DNA from: Rothia sp. SD9660Na
Lineage (GTDB): Bacteria; Actinomycetota; Actinomycetes; Actinomycetales; Micrococcaceae
Direction: 5' to 3'
NCBI RefSeq assembly: GCF_030064065.1
Contig: NZ_CP125946.1
Location: forward strand, 186,001 to 250,000
DNA length: 64,000 nucleotides
Positions 17,352-27,200 of the stretch are shown one piece after another. The number at the start of each line of letters is the position of its first letter. The stretch's first letter is position 1. A program made the position numbers and the translations under genes. The notes beneath the pieces are model-generated. The model was not told the origin of the DNA and did no database searches. It saw only the letters and a program-made list of their open reading frames with translations.

Positions 17352-18560
17352 TTGAAGAAATACAAGAGTCTGAAAACAGTCTTCCACCAGTTCGATGCCC
17401 CCACCGCCCAGGAAGAAGCTAGGCGGAGAAGAGCTAACGGTTTTGAAACCTCCTTTCGGGTAGGTGAGCACTCCCTTTTCTATACGGCTACACCCCAGCT
17501 CCTAGTCTTACAGGAGCAGGTGCTTCTGAATGAGCGGACGATTGAACAGCTCGCTGCTGACATTCCTCTGGCTGCCCAAAGGGGCTACCTCTACGAGCTG
17601 ATTGTCCGTGAAATTACAGCAACTAATGAGCTGGAAGGTGTGCGTTCAACCCGGCAGGAAATTCAGGAGGCTCTTGAAGCTGAGCCCCTTGAGAATAAGT
17701 CTTTTAGGGAGATAGCCCGGCTTTACCTGGAGCTTTCTGAGGGCAGAATCGAGGCTCCCCGGACTCTACAGGAAATAAGAGACATCTACGATGCTCTTTT
17801 TGGTGCAGAAATCTCTAGCCAGGACGCTCTGGACGGGGAGCTTTTTAGGGCTGGCCCGGTCTATATCCGGGATGGCGCTGGTGCAACCGTTCATGCCGGT
17901 ACACAGGGCGAACCTGCAATCTGGGAACAACTACAGGCTATGCTGGCGCATCTTGAGGAGGATACTCCCTTTCTTCTCTCTCGGGTTGTTTCTCATTTTA
18001 TGTTTGAGGCTGTGCACCCTTTCTATGACGGTAATGGGCGGTTCGGGCGTTTTTTCTTAAGCGCCCAGTTGCAGGAGGTGCTCTCTACCTACACGGTGCT
18101 TACGCTCTCACACGTTGTGAACCAGAAAAAAGAGGAGTACCACAGGGCCTTTAGCGATGTTGAAGAGCCCCTTAACTACGGTGAGGTTACCTCTTTTGCC
18201 CATGTCATCCTAGGGTTTATTTATGATGCCCAGTGTGAGCTTCTGGACGACTTTATGCAGAAGAGAGAACTTATAGAGTCACTGCGGGAACGGGTTGATG
18301 GCCTCAAAGACGGTAGTTTTGAACTGGCATCTGGCGCATGTGACGTGCTTTTTATTGTGGGGCAGACCTACCTTTTGAGCGGTGGCCGCGGGCTTTCCTG
18401 GGATGAGCTGACCCAGATGTTAGAAAAATCGCGCAACACCGTTCGGGCCTACCTCGTTGAACTAGAGCAGCAAAAACTCGTTGAGCGTACTTCCTCCCGC
18501 CCCCTGCGTATTCGGTTGAGTGAGGCCGGCAAGACCCTGCTTTTCCCCGAGCACGCGTAG
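17352..18560 (+). CDS. Fic family protein with C-terminal winged HTH
   Basis: 402-aa Fic-fold protein predicted to transfer AMP (or another nucleotide part) to a target hydroxyl. The active motif HPFYDGNGRFGRFF (about residue 221) is intact. TNELEG near residue 91 matches the inhibitory (S/T)xxxE(G/N) helix placed N-terminal to the Fic core, i.e. a class II, self-inhibited enzyme. Residues 335-395 look like a winged helix (LSWDELTQMLEKSRNTVRAYL). TTG start at 17352 with GGGG upstream; no better start was seen. AT-richer than neighbours. Preceded by three palindromes. Target unknown. Confidence 0.88.
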   Translation: MKKYKSLKTVFHQFDAPTAQEEARRRRANGFETSFRVGEHSLFYTATPQLLVLQEQVLLNERTIEQLAADIPLAAQRGYLYELIVREITATNELEGVRSTRQEIQEALEAEPLENKSFREIARLYLELSEGRIEAPRTLQEIRDIYDALFGAEISSQDALDGELFRAGPVYIRDGAGATVHAGTQGEPAIWEQLQAMLAHLEEDTPFLLSRVVSHFMFEAVHPFYDGNGRFGRFFLSAQLQEVLSTYTVLTLSHVVNQKKEEYHRAFSDVEEPLNYGEVTSFAHVILGFIYDAQCELLDDFMQKRELIESLRERVDGLKDGSFELASGACDVLFIVGQTYLLSGGRGLSWDELTQMLEKSRNTVRAYLVELEQQKLVERTSSRPLRIRLSEAGKTLLFPEHA

Positions 18561-18601
18561 ACTTTTTGTAGTTACAAGAATTTGAGTTGAATGGAGTACC
18601 C

Positions 18602-19018
18602 ATGTCACTTGCCGGTAAGAACCTGCTAGATGGCCCCGCCCCCACCCTGCTGCCTGAAGAGCCTGAGCTGACCGCCCGCGTCCGCGCCGGTGAGGCCCCC
18701 GCTGACCTTGCGCAGGCCTTCCCCAAGTCATCCCTGGCCTGGGCCCTGCTGGCTGAAGAGACTCTGAAGGCTGGCAAGACCCTTGAAGCCTACGCCTACG
18801 CTCGCGTGGGTTACCACCGCGGTCTGGACGCCCTGCGCGGCAACGGCTGGCGCGGGCACGGCCCGATTCCGGTGAGCCACGAACCGAATCGGGGCTTCTT
18901 GAAGGCCCTGCTGATTCTGGGTCAGACCGCCGCCGCCATCGGTGAGGCGGACGAAGCTGAGCGTATCGAGAAGTTCCTGAACGACTCCGACCCGGCTGCT
19001 GCCGCCGAGCTTGCCTAG
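18602..19018 (+). CDS. DUF3151 domain protein
   Basis: 138-aa soluble protein of the actinobacterial DUF3151 family, function unknown. Recognised from the PEEPELTARVRAGE, ALLAEETL and YARVGYHRGLDALRGNGWRG stretches; it looks all-helical. An ATG five codons upstream is possible, but ATG 18602 has ATGGAG at 18590-18595. In actinobacteria this gene is often near fba or purA; here alanine dehydrogenase follows after a hairpin. Confidence 0.88.
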   Translation: MSLAGKNLLDGPAPTLLPEEPELTARVRAGEAPADLAQAFPKSSLAWALLAEETLKAGKTLEAYAYARVGYHRGLDALRGNGWRGHGPIPVSHEPNRGFLKALLILGQTAAAIGEADEAERIEKFLNDSDPAAAAELA

Positions 19019-19028
19019 TCGCCGTCCA

Positions 19029-19064
19029 CCCCGGGTTTTCTAAGAATATAAAGAAAACCCGGGG
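19029..19064 (+). terminator. stem-loop after DUF3151 gene
   Basis: Perfect 13-bp arms CCCCGGGTTTTCT and AGAAAACCCGGGG with a 10-nt AT-rich loop. No T run follows. Confidence 0.65.
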
Positions 19065-19145
19065 CGGTTTGTCTTCGTTCAACAAAAGGGCGTAGGCTGA
19101 TTAACGCAACAGTTTTCAACGACGAAAATGAATGGGAGACCCCTC

Positions 19146-20234
19146 ATGCGCATTGGCGTACCCCGCGAAATCAAGCCCCAGGAACAGCGCGTTGGCCTCA
19201 CCCCCGACGGTGTGCTGGCTCTTGTTCAGGCTGGCCACGACGTGCTGGTAGAGAAGGACGCCGGACTCGGCGCAGGCTTCCCCAACGAGGAATACGAGAA
19301 GGCAGGCGCTACCTTAGTCAGCCAGGATGAGGCCTGGAACCAGGCTGAACTGCTCGTGAAGGTCAAAGAGCCGATTGAGCCCGAGTACAAGTACCTGCGC
19401 GAGGATCTGACCCTTTTCACCTACCTGCACCTAGCTGCCGATAAGCCCCTGACCGAGGCTCTGCTGGCTGCTAAGACCCGCGGTATTGCGTATGAGACTG
19501 TGCGTAACGGCCGCGCCCTGCCCCTGTTGCTTCCTATGAGTGAGGTTGCGGGCCGTCTGGCTGCTCAGGCTGCGACCCAGTACACCATGGCTACCGAGGG
19601 TGGCCAGGGTATTCTGCTGGGTGGCGTGCCCGGTGTTGCCCCCGGCCGCGTGGTGGTTCTGGGTGGCGGCAATGTGGGTACTCACGCCGCTAAGCTGGCT
19701 GTTGGTGCTGGCGCTGAGGTTACTATTCTTGAGGGGTACGGCCCCCGTGTGCGTGAACTGTCTGACCTGTTTGGCTCCAGCGCGCGCGTGCTGAACTCCA
19801 CTCCCGCAAATATTGAGCGTGAAATCGCTGCGGCCGATGTGATTATCGGTTCGATTCTGGTTCCTGGCGCTAAGGCTCCTAAGGTCGTGCGCCGTGAGCA
19901 CCTGAAGACCATGAAGCCCGGCACCCTGCTGATTGACGTTGCGATTGACCAGGGCGGCTGTTTCGAGACCTCCCGCCCCACCACCTATGCTGACCCGATT
20001 TTTGAGGTGGACGGCATCCGTCACTACTGCGTTGCTAACATGCCCGGTGCTGTGCCCCGCACTTCGACTATCGCCCTGACCGACGCCACCCTGCCCTACG
20101 TGCTGAAGCTGGCTGCTGGTGTGGACGAGGCTCTAGCTAACAACCCCGACCTGGCTCTGGGTCTGAATACCGATGCTGGCAAGATTACTTTTGCCGGTGT
20201 TGCTGAGGCCTTCCCCGAGCTGCCTGCCGCCTAG
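19146..20234 (+). CDS. ald: alanine dehydrogenase
   Basis: 362-aa NAD-dependent enzyme interconverting L-alanine and pyruvate plus ammonia. N-terminal MRIGVPREIKPQEQRVGLTP is characteristic. The Rossmann loop GGGNVGTHAAKLAVGAGAEV lies near residue 175. ATG 19146 is preferred over an ATG six codons upstream because GGGAGA (19133-19138) fits it. Single gene between two hairpins. Confidence 0.95.
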   Translation: MRIGVPREIKPQEQRVGLTPDGVLALVQAGHDVLVEKDAGLGAGFPNEEYEKAGATLVSQDEAWNQAELLVKVKEPIEPEYKYLREDLTLFTYLHLAADKPLTEALLAAKTRGIAYETVRNGRALPLLLPMSEVAGRLAAQAATQYTMATEGGQGILLGGVPGVAPGRVVVLGGGNVGTHAAKLAVGAGAEVTILEGYGPRVRELSDLFGSSARVLNSTPANIEREIAAADVIIGSILVPGAKAPKVVRREHLKTMKPGTLLIDVAIDQGGCFETSRPTTYADPIFEVDGIRHYCVANMPGAVPRTSTIALTDATLPYVLKLAAGVDEALANNPDLALGLNTDAGKITFAGVAEAFPELPAA

Positions 20235-20258
20235 GTTTTAGAGGTAGCTTAAGGGTGC

Positions 20259-20310
20259 GGACGCCCGCCCCACCTTCCTGCCCTGCGGCAGGGGAGTGGG
20301 GCGGGCGTCC
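20259..20310. terminator. terminator after ald
   Basis: Perfect 15-bp arms GGACGCCCGCCCCAC and GTGGGGCGGGCGTCC, with a second internal stem CCTGCC/GGCAGG. Separates convergent ald and a leftward membrane-protein gene. Confidence 0.75.
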
Positions 20311-20324
20311 TTGCTGTTAAGGGG

Positions 20325-20732
20325 CTACTTGCTGTGCTTGCCCGTGTAGGGCGGGCGTACCGGTAGGATCCTGCGGGCCAGGAGGTAGAGCATGTAGGCT
20401 AGCCCGGCATGGAGGGCAGCGGTGCCCCAGGCCGTGAACGCGATGGACTCCGGGAGCAGAGAATAGAAGAGGAAGGTTCCTAGTATGGTACCTGCCAGGC
20501 CGAGAAGGAGGATTCCGGCTGCATGCCAGACATACTTGCCCTGCCAAGGAAAACGAGCCATCTCGAGGCCGACCCCGCCAAGAAAGATTGAGACAAACCC
20601 CAGCCAGGTGCTGTCGGCGTATATGCCCCAGGCCATAGACCCGTAGCCCAGGCCAATGACCAAGGCTGCTGCGGGGGAAGCCCCAATGACTATGGGGTCT
20701 TTGCTCGGTGTGTGTGTCGGTGAGTTTGTCAT
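20325..20732 (-). CDS. uncharacterised small membrane protein
   Basis: 135 aa, four predicted hydrophobic helices (ALVIGLGYGSMAWGIY, GFVSIFLGGVGLEM, AGILLLGLAGTILGTFLF, and a C-terminal one), basic C-terminus. The frame is open for 68 codons further upstream, but ATG 20732 has GGGAGC before it and overlaps the upstream stop as ATGA, so that start is chosen. Second gene of a two-gene operon. Not recognised; no function proposed. Confidence 0.7.
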   Translation of the reverse strand: MTNSPTHTPSKDPIVIGASPAAALVIGLGYGSMAWGIYADSTWLGFVSIFLGGVGLEMARFPWQGKYVWHAAGILLLGLAGTILGTFLFYSLLPESIAFTAWGTAALHAGLAYMLYLLARRILPVRPPYTGKHSK

Positions 20733-21145
20733 TCTTGCTCCCTGATGGGGTGGTAGCCGGGGGTGACGAAGCGGTGAAATAGCAGGGTGGTGAATGCCAG
20801 AAGGGGGAGGCGCCAAGAGGTGCTGGCGGGGTCGTCCAGGCCGGGGTAGAGCAGGGCAAGGACGGCCACCGCGAAAACCGTCTGGGAGGCTAAACCATAG
20901 CTGATAGGCAGGGTTCTTTTTGCTGATGCGCGACAACGGCTAATGTAAAAGCCGAACGCCACACAGCAGAAGACAAGAACCATATTGAGCAGGTGGGCCT
21001 GGAATATGAGACTGGCTGCGAGAGCCGTGAAGAGGGCTGTGACGGTGAGGGTTTGCAACCAGTTGTAGCCGATGCGCTCCTCGTGGGTGTAGGACGCGGA
21101 CGCCTGCTGCACGGCCGGGCGGGACTGGATGGTCTGTTCGGTCAT
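20729..21145 (-). CDS. uncharacterised small membrane protein
   Basis: 138 aa. Hydrophilic first 30 residues, then about four helices. Strong AAGGAGG upstream of the ATG at 21145. Its EERIGY near residue 24 resembles the EKIGY at residue 10 of the protein at 21213-21635, and both then go straight into membrane segments, so the two may be distant paralogues. Coupled to the following gene by ATGA. Function unknown. Confidence 0.72.
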   Translation of the reverse strand: MTEQTIQSRPAVQQASASYTHEERIGYNWLQTLTVTALFTALAASLIFQAHLLNMVLVFCCVAFGFYISRCRASAKRTLPISYGLASQTVFAVAVLALLYPGLDDPASTSWRLPLLAFTTLLFHRFVTPGYHPIREQE

Positions 21146-21212
21146 GGGAATCTCCTCCTTGAGATTTCTACCATTATAGAACTGTAGGTTCTAGCCAGGC
21201 TAGGGTCGCCCG

Positions 21213-21635
21213 CTATTTTTCGTTGGGTATGACTGGTTTACTCTTGTGAATCCAGGGCATCGCGAACCGGGCCGCCATGGTGAGGGTACCAAAGCTGCTG
21301 ATGAGGCTTGCAATGTTTGACCAGGTATCTGTTTCTGGCTCGGTGAGAATAAGCCACATAACGGTAAAGAACCAGATGACAAGAGTTACGAGGAAGAGAA
21401 CGGTGTAGCTGGTGCGGGTGTATGTTTCGATACGGTCATATTTGAGTTTGGACTGGTCTTGCGTGTACCAGATGGGGATGAATATGAGTGGGAAGAGCCC
21501 AGCTAAGTAGCCGTGTCCTGTAAGTATGACGGTAAGCATGCCTGTGTATATGGCTGCGAGGAGAAGAGACGGCCCCCAGGGCGCTCCGTTGGCCTGGTAG
21601 CCAATTTTTTCGGCGGTCTGTAAGGGTGTTGTCAT
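21213..21635 (-). CDS. uncharacterised small membrane protein
   Basis: 140 aa with about four helices. Mid-protein basic loop (QSKLKYDRIETYTRTS) is followed by a helix rich in Phe, Trp and Val. AAGGAGG precedes the ATG at 21635. Same strand as the pair at 20325-21145, 67 nt away. Base composition is lower in GC than the flanking core genes. Not recognised. Confidence 0.7.
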   Translation of the reverse strand: MTTPLQTAEKIGYQANGAPWGPSLLLAAIYTGMLTVILTGHGYLAGLFPLIFIPIWYTQDQSKLKYDRIETYTRTSYTVLFLVTLVIWFFTVMWLILTEPETDTWSNIASLISSFGTLTMAARFAMPWIHKSKPVIPNEK

Positions 21636-21702
21636 GGCGGTAACCTCCTTGTTGTTTGCCTACTCCACCCAATTATATCATTGCTTACTATTTTGGAGGG
21701 CA

Positions 21703-21740
21703 GAGAAAAGGTCGCAACCTTCTGGTTGCGACCTTTTCTC
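21703..21740. terminator. Rho-independent terminator
   Basis: Perfect 17-bp arms GAGAAAAGGTCGCAACC and GGTTGCGACCTTTTCTC with a TTCT loop. On the minus strand it closes the 23643-21984 gene pair. The 243 bp to its right hold only a short CTTCAGAG/CTCTGAAG hairpin and a repeated ACACACATTTCT. Confidence 0.85.
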
Positions 21741-21983
21741 ATACACACACATTTCTTTCGCACCTATCCCTCACGGGAGGAGCTTCAGAGGTTACACACA
21801 TTTCTCTGAAGGAGGTGACTCATCGCCACAGTGAGATTCTCAGTCTCTTGAGGTGGTGAGGTTTTCTCTCCTCGTCCTCATGTCTTTAACTATGGCACCC
21901 CAACCTTTGAGCTCAATTCGGGGAACCTGTGCGAAACCTAAGAAAATACTTTTCTGGTGAAGTTTCTTGGGTGAGGGGCTGGG

Positions 21984-22961
21984 TTAGCCGCTGGTGCAGC
22001 CCCAGGCGTCCGCACCCGCGGCGCAGTCGTCAGCAACTAACCCAACCTGTGTGCGCCAAACCCGCACCAGCTGCGGGTCGCTGGTACGGCTGACTGTACC
22101 GTCGATGACCTGCCAGGGCCCGCCATCGACGGAGTATTCACCGCGGTAGGTGGTGGTCAGGGCGAAGTAGTAGTCGCCGGGGTCTGTGTAGCGGTGGGAG
22201 GTGTCGGTGGGCTGGTCCCAGACGTCCGTGCCGAGCTGGTAGCCGGGGTAGGCGACCGGACCGAGCGTGGCGCCGTCCCCATAGTCGAAGGTGTAGGAGA
22301 TGGGGGTTGCACGGAGTGCGACGTTTTGGCCGTTGATGGTGCGCGTGAATTCTTGGGGGTTGGGGTTGGCCCAGAAGTTGGTGTTGTAGTTTTTGAGGGT
22401 GTGGGGCGCGCGTTCTTGGTGGGGTGTGGCGGCTGCGATAGGGAAGGTGTCGAAGTCGTGGGTTGTGAGGGTGACGCGGACGGTGCGTAGCACGGTTTGC
22501 CCGTTTTCTTCGGCGAGTTCTAGGCCTGCGGCTTCGAGTTCTGCTGGGGTGAGGGGGACGCAGCCGATGGGGCCTTGGGGAGTGTTGTAGGGGGTGTCTG
22601 CACCGTCGGCCCAGTCGGATGGGACGAGGGAGAGGACGCCGAGGTCCCCGTTGCCTGCTAGGCAGTAGGTGCCTGGGGAGGGCGAGCCCCCTACTTGGAG
22701 GGCTGCGCGGTTGGGGCCTCGGGGCTTATCGAAGTAGATGAGTTTAACCGCTGCCAAAGTGTCGGTGAGGGTGCCTTCTACTTTGTGGTCTTCGACTATC
22801 GTTTCATCTTGTTCGAAGCCAGTTGCGGTTTCCCAATCGTATTCAATACTTACCTTGAATTCATTACCATCAGTTTCACCAGAATCGTTAGCTGTAGCGG
22901 AGTCGAGGGGCACAAGTAGTCCAAGTGATAACAGAGGGATGACTAAGCAGTATTTCTTCAC
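21984..22961 (-). CDS. secreted protein with PKD-like domain
   Basis: 325 aa. N-terminal signal peptide (MKKYCLVIPLLSLGLLVPLDSATA, written here as MKKYCLVIPLLS and a following hydrophobic run to about residue 24). A PKD-like fold is suggested near residues 215-280 by SYTFDYGDGATLGP and then SHRYTDPGDYYFALTTTY. Two Cys pairs occur, including the extreme C-terminus. GTG start 1 nt after the upstream lipoprotein stop, so the two are co-translated. Probably exported and surface-associated or released; binding partner unknown. Confidence 0.75.
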   Translation of the reverse strand: MKKYCLVIPLLSLGLLVPLDSATANDSGETDGNEFKVSIEYDWETATGFEQDETIVEDHKVEGTLTDTLAAVKLIYFDKPRGPNRAALQVGGSPSPGTYCLAGNGDLGVLSLVPSDWADGADTPYNTPQGPIGCVPLTPAELEAAGLELAEENGQTVLRTVRVTLTTHDFDTFPIAAATPHQERAPHTLKNYNTNFWANPNPQEFTRTINGQNVALRATPISYTFDYGDGATLGPVAYPGYQLGTDVWDQPTDTSHRYTDPGDYYFALTTTYRGEYSVDGGPWQVIDGTVSRTSDPQLVRVWRTQVGLVADDCAAGADAWGCTSG

Positions 22962-22962
22962 T

Positions 22963-23643
22963 TTATTTGACTACCTTCCCATCGGACACCTTCCATTCCC
23001 CATCTTTGAAAGTCACAATAATTTCATATCCATTGAGATTTGCTTCAGAATTATCGATGCCCTTAATGTTGTGAACTTCATTGATAACGCCGTTCTCAAC
23101 GGTGATGTTTGCCCCCAGGCTGTATGCGCTATTCCCTAGGTTCGTGACTAGTTCTCTATTTGCGTGTATGTCACGCTTAAGGCCTATAATCCATCCATTG
23201 TTTTTATAAAGTTTGTCGACAGAGTCGATAAATCGTAAGTCAGCCTCATAGGTATCTTCATACATACGTTTGAGGTCTTGCGTGTCTCCAGTCTGAATTG
23301 CGTAGTTTCGCATGTCGTTCCAGTAGTTGATGAACAGGAGCATGGCCTCGGTGCTTTCCACGTTCATGCCTTCTGGAGCAACCGGTTTGGGCACGTTCTG
23401 GGCGGGGCCGTGCTCATCAGCAGCACGGTATTCGCCTTCGGGTGCTTTTGAGCCACCCGAATAATTGGTCTCTTCTGTGCTGGCAGTTTCCTCAACAGCG
23501 CTCGTAGAGCTGGACGCTACTGTGGAGGTCGTGCTGCTTGAATCTGGTTCGGGAACCGAGCCTGTAGCCTGTGCACCGCAACCTGTAAGAGCTAGTAGTG
23601 CGATAGCTGTTAGGGCAAGATTGCGGGTGGGAGTGTGTTTCAT
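22963..23643 (-). CDS. DUF6318-like lipoprotein
   Basis: 226 aa. Signal peptide with lipobox LTGC (Cys near residue 22), then a Ser/Thr-rich linker to about residue 60, then a globular part. The segment EAMLLFINYWNDMRNYAIQTGD is the recognisable core of small Micrococcales lipoproteins I associate with DUF6318. The C-terminal YEIIVTFKDGEWKVSDG resembles an SnoaL/NTF2-like strand. Membrane-anchored outside the cell. Paired with the secreted PKD protein; function unknown. GC content falls in its second half. Confidence 0.75.
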   Translation of the reverse strand: MKHTPTRNLALTAIALLALTGCGAQATGSVPEPDSSSTTSTVASSSTSAVEETASTEETNYSGGSKAPEGEYRAADEHGPAQNVPKPVAPEGMNVESTEAMLLFINYWNDMRNYAIQTGDTQDLKRMYEDTYEADLRFIDSVDKLYKNNGWIIGLKRDIHANRELVTNLGNSAYSLGANITVENGVINEVHNIKGIDNSEANLNGYEIIVTFKDGEWKVSDGKVVK

Positions 23644-23910
23644 GAGGGTCTCCTTGTGACATCTTTGTGACTAGGTCTTATGTGTGTTTATAGTGCTGGG
23701 TTTGTGCCATGGCAAGAGTTTCGGCCCGCTTGCCCGGTTTTTGACAGTAGATTACGCTGAAGACGGCCAGTTATCCACAGGTCTTGTGTCTGACGTGGGC
23801 TAATAGGCCTACAGCTTGCTTTGAGGCGTCAAGTTTTTAGGGATCTGCTTTTTATGGCATTGATCGGTAGATTATTCCAGTAGCTTTAGACAAAAACCTG
23901 AGGGGCATCT

Positions 23911-24210
23911 ATGAGCCAAGAGATTCCTATATGGAGTACGCATCAGCTTATCTTGCATGCTCTGCAGCCGGCTAACAAATGTAAGGTGCATACAGACCTC
24001 GGGGAGTGCGGAGACAGATTTGCTGATGATTACAGAATCGATAGCGAAACTGGTCAGTGCATGACTGATGGCTGGGTATTCCTAGGTGGGATGTACCATA
24101 TTGCAGATGAACTCAGGGCAGAAGCTCTATGCCTCCGTCTATGGGGCGCCGGAATAACAGAGGTCTATCGAGATGAGACAGACGATGTCTACTACACAGA
24201 ATGGGAATAG
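23911..24210 (+). CDS. hypothetical protein, 99 aa
   Basis: Small acidic protein with no recognised domain; two Cys in KCKVHTDLGECGDRF and a WVFLGGMYHIADELRAEALC helix-like stretch. ATG with GAGGGG 5-6 nt upstream. It lies just ahead of the large helicase gene in the same orientation and has the same AT-rich composition, so it may belong to the same accessory cassette. The 267 bp before it show no clear signal beyond being a divergent promoter region. Confidence 0.55.
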   Translation: MSQEIPIWSTHQLILHALQPANKCKVHTDLGECGDRFADDYRIDSETGQCMTDGWVFLGGMYHIADELRAEALCLRLWGAGITEVYRDETDDVYYTEWE

Positions 24211-24280
24211 TTGGTAGCTAGACAGAAAGTTTCACCTGCAAAAACCAGCTTCTATTTCAGAAAAACCTTATGCTGCATAT

Positions 24281-27200
24281 ATGAGCAATAAACAGGTTCT
24301 TCCTCTCGGACTATATGAAACAGTCAAAACCCGTAGAACACTTTCGCAGGAACTTCCGGCTGAAACTGAGTGGGTTGAGTTAGAGATACTAGGAGAAGAC
24401 TCTGAGCATGTTACCTCTCTTGCTCGGTATGTAGCGCAACAGATCGCAGCCAAACTCGAACAAACTGACGCTCACGAACGAGTTGCCCTGGTGAACTCGC
24501 TTCTTGCACAGCTAGGAGATGAGTCAGGTCCTGATGAAGTGCTTGGGCTAGAGGAAACAAAACATACTGGCTCTTTGGTGCAGCTTATAGAGCTTAAACC
24601 CCGGCAGCAGGAAAAGCCTTCGGAACGTCCTAGCATTCCGCTGAGTAACGTCGCACTTCTGACAAATAATCCCAAAGAGCCCCAGCTCGGTGAGGAAATA
24701 AAAAGAGAACTTGAAAGCGCTGATAGGGTTGACCTTCTTTGCTCATTCCTTAAGCTGACGGGCGTTAACGTCCTCGCTCCGCAACTAGAAATTCTCAAAA
24801 GACGAGGTATCCCCTTCCGCGTCATTACCACTACGTATATGGGAGCCACCGACCGTAAAGCCGTTGACAAACTCGTCCAAGAATACGGGGCTGAAGTCAA
24901 AATCAGCTATGAAAAGAATTCCACGCGTTTACACGCAAAAGCCTGGCTATTTCATCGAGACACGGGTTTCTCCACTGGCTATGTGGGAAGCTCAAACCTC
25001 TCACACGCGGCTCTTACGGACGGCCTCGAATGGAATGTGAGAATATCCAACACCGTTACTCCAGGCATTCTTGGACAGTTTAACGCTGCATTTGAAAGCT
25101 ACTGGGAATCGCACCAGTTCGAGAGCTACACGGCCTCAGAAGAAGACCGCGAGAAACTTGATAGGTCCTTGGAACAAGCGACCATCGGAACGGGAGCTTC
25201 GACCCGTCCAAATCTGCAGATTAACTTTTCATACGTGGACGTTCATCCGTACCCACACCAGGCTATTATGCTTGATGAGCTTCAGGCAGAGCGCCAGAAA
25301 GGGCATCACCGTAATCTTGCCGTAGCTGCCACAGGCACAGGTAAGACAATCTTTTCAGCTCTCGATTACAAGAGACTCTGCGAAGAGTCCGGGAAAAAGC
25401 TTCGTCTTCTTTTCATCGCTCACCAAGCTGAGATTCTGAATCAGTCACAGAGCGCTTTTGCGACAGTCATGCGTGATGCTAACTTCGGTGAGCAATACTT
25501 TGGGGGTGTAGTTCCCCGAGACAATAACCAAGTCTTTGCCACAATCCAGACTCTCGCTAGTACAGGCAGTGAACGGTTTGAGCCTGATCATTTTGATGTA
25601 GTGATTGTTGATGAGTTCCACCATGCTTCAGCCCCGACTTACCAGAAAATTCTTAGCTACTTCCAGCCCCGGGAGCTACTGGGACTGACAGCGACCCCAG
25701 AACGTACGGATGGAAAAAATGTTGCTGCTGAATATTTCGACGGACGTATCGCTACCCAACTGAGGCTTTGGGACGCACTTGAAGCTGATCTCCTCGTTCC
25801 CTTCCACTACTACGGAATCAACGATGCAACAGACCTCAGCGGGCTAACATTTGAGCGAGGAAGCTACCGAGATAGCGAACTATCACAGTATTACCTTGCT
25901 AATAAACGACGAGTGGCACTTATCCTGCAACAAATCGACGAAAAAATAGCTAACCCCCGAAGCATGCGAGCTATCGGTTTTTGCGTTGATAGGGAACACG
26001 CGCGGTACATGGCCGAAGAGTTTTGTAAGGCTGATATTCCAGCCACTTATCTTTTGGGTAACGATAGCGCAGAACGACGTCGAGAGGTTATCAATCAGCT
26101 AAAAGACCCGGAGCATGAACTTACTACAGTCTTTACGGTTAACCTCTTCAACGAAGGCGTAGACATCCCTGAGGTAGATACTTTGCTGATGCTTCGTCCT
26201 ACTCAGTCACCGACTCTCTTTCAACAGCAGCTTGGCCGTGGTTTACGCAGGTCTGCTGATAAAGCTGTTTTAGTTGTGCTGGACTTCGTAGGTAATCAAG
26301 CTAAAGGCTTCAGATTTGATTTGAAAATGCGTTCGCTTACTCGTGCGGGCGTAGTGACGCCTGGTGAGATTGAAAACCCCCACCTGCCACCGGGTTGTAG
26401 TATCCAGCTTGATAAGAAAACTCAAGAGCAGGTACTGAGAAGTATTAAAGAGGCCCTTAATCCCAAGGTAGAAGTACTGGCCGACAATCTTAAAATATTT
26501 GCTGAGGAGCAAAAGAGAAAGAATTTTGAGGTTGTCGTTACCGAGCTGCTAGAACCCTACCTTGATAGGTACGGCCTGGAACTTGCTCATATATATGGCC
26601 GGAAGACTAAGAACGGTAAAGGGCTAACTTTTACTTTCTTACTGGATCATGCAGGACAAATACCTAGGATATCTGGGCTGTATGAAAAGGGTTCGGTAAC
26701 TGAACATCTTTCGAACCGTATTAAATCCTTGGCTAACGTCAATGATGAAGAGCGAATTGACGTTTATCAAAGGTTGCTGACGACCGATATATGGGAAGAA
26801 GACCTTAGCATGCGTGAAAGGCGTTTTGCGTGGATGCTTCTCTTTTCATTCTGGCCTAAGGGCAAGATACGGAGCGGTGAAGAGAAGTTCACACTTGACC
26901 AGGGGCTGAGTGAGCTCCGCCAGCATCCGTACTTCATTCAAGAGCTCATACAGATTTGGTCGTATCGTCTTGGCACGGATAGACACGCGACTCAGAGGCT
27001 GTCTGCCATATCGCCTGATATCCCTCTCAGCACCCATGCCTATTATTCGCGTGAGGAAATCTTTGCAGCTATAGGCCTTCACGAGAACGAAAAGAAATCG
27101 GTGCCAGCCGGTGCGGTACAGGGCGTTTATGAATCACGCGCAACAGATACTATTGCTCTGCTTGTTAACCTCAGTAAGTCTGAGAAGCACTTTACCCCTG

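Noticed and set aside
21656-21859. Short rightward open frame across the 21.7 kb terminator
   Set aside because: It runs through a perfect Rho-independent hairpin and has no coding character.
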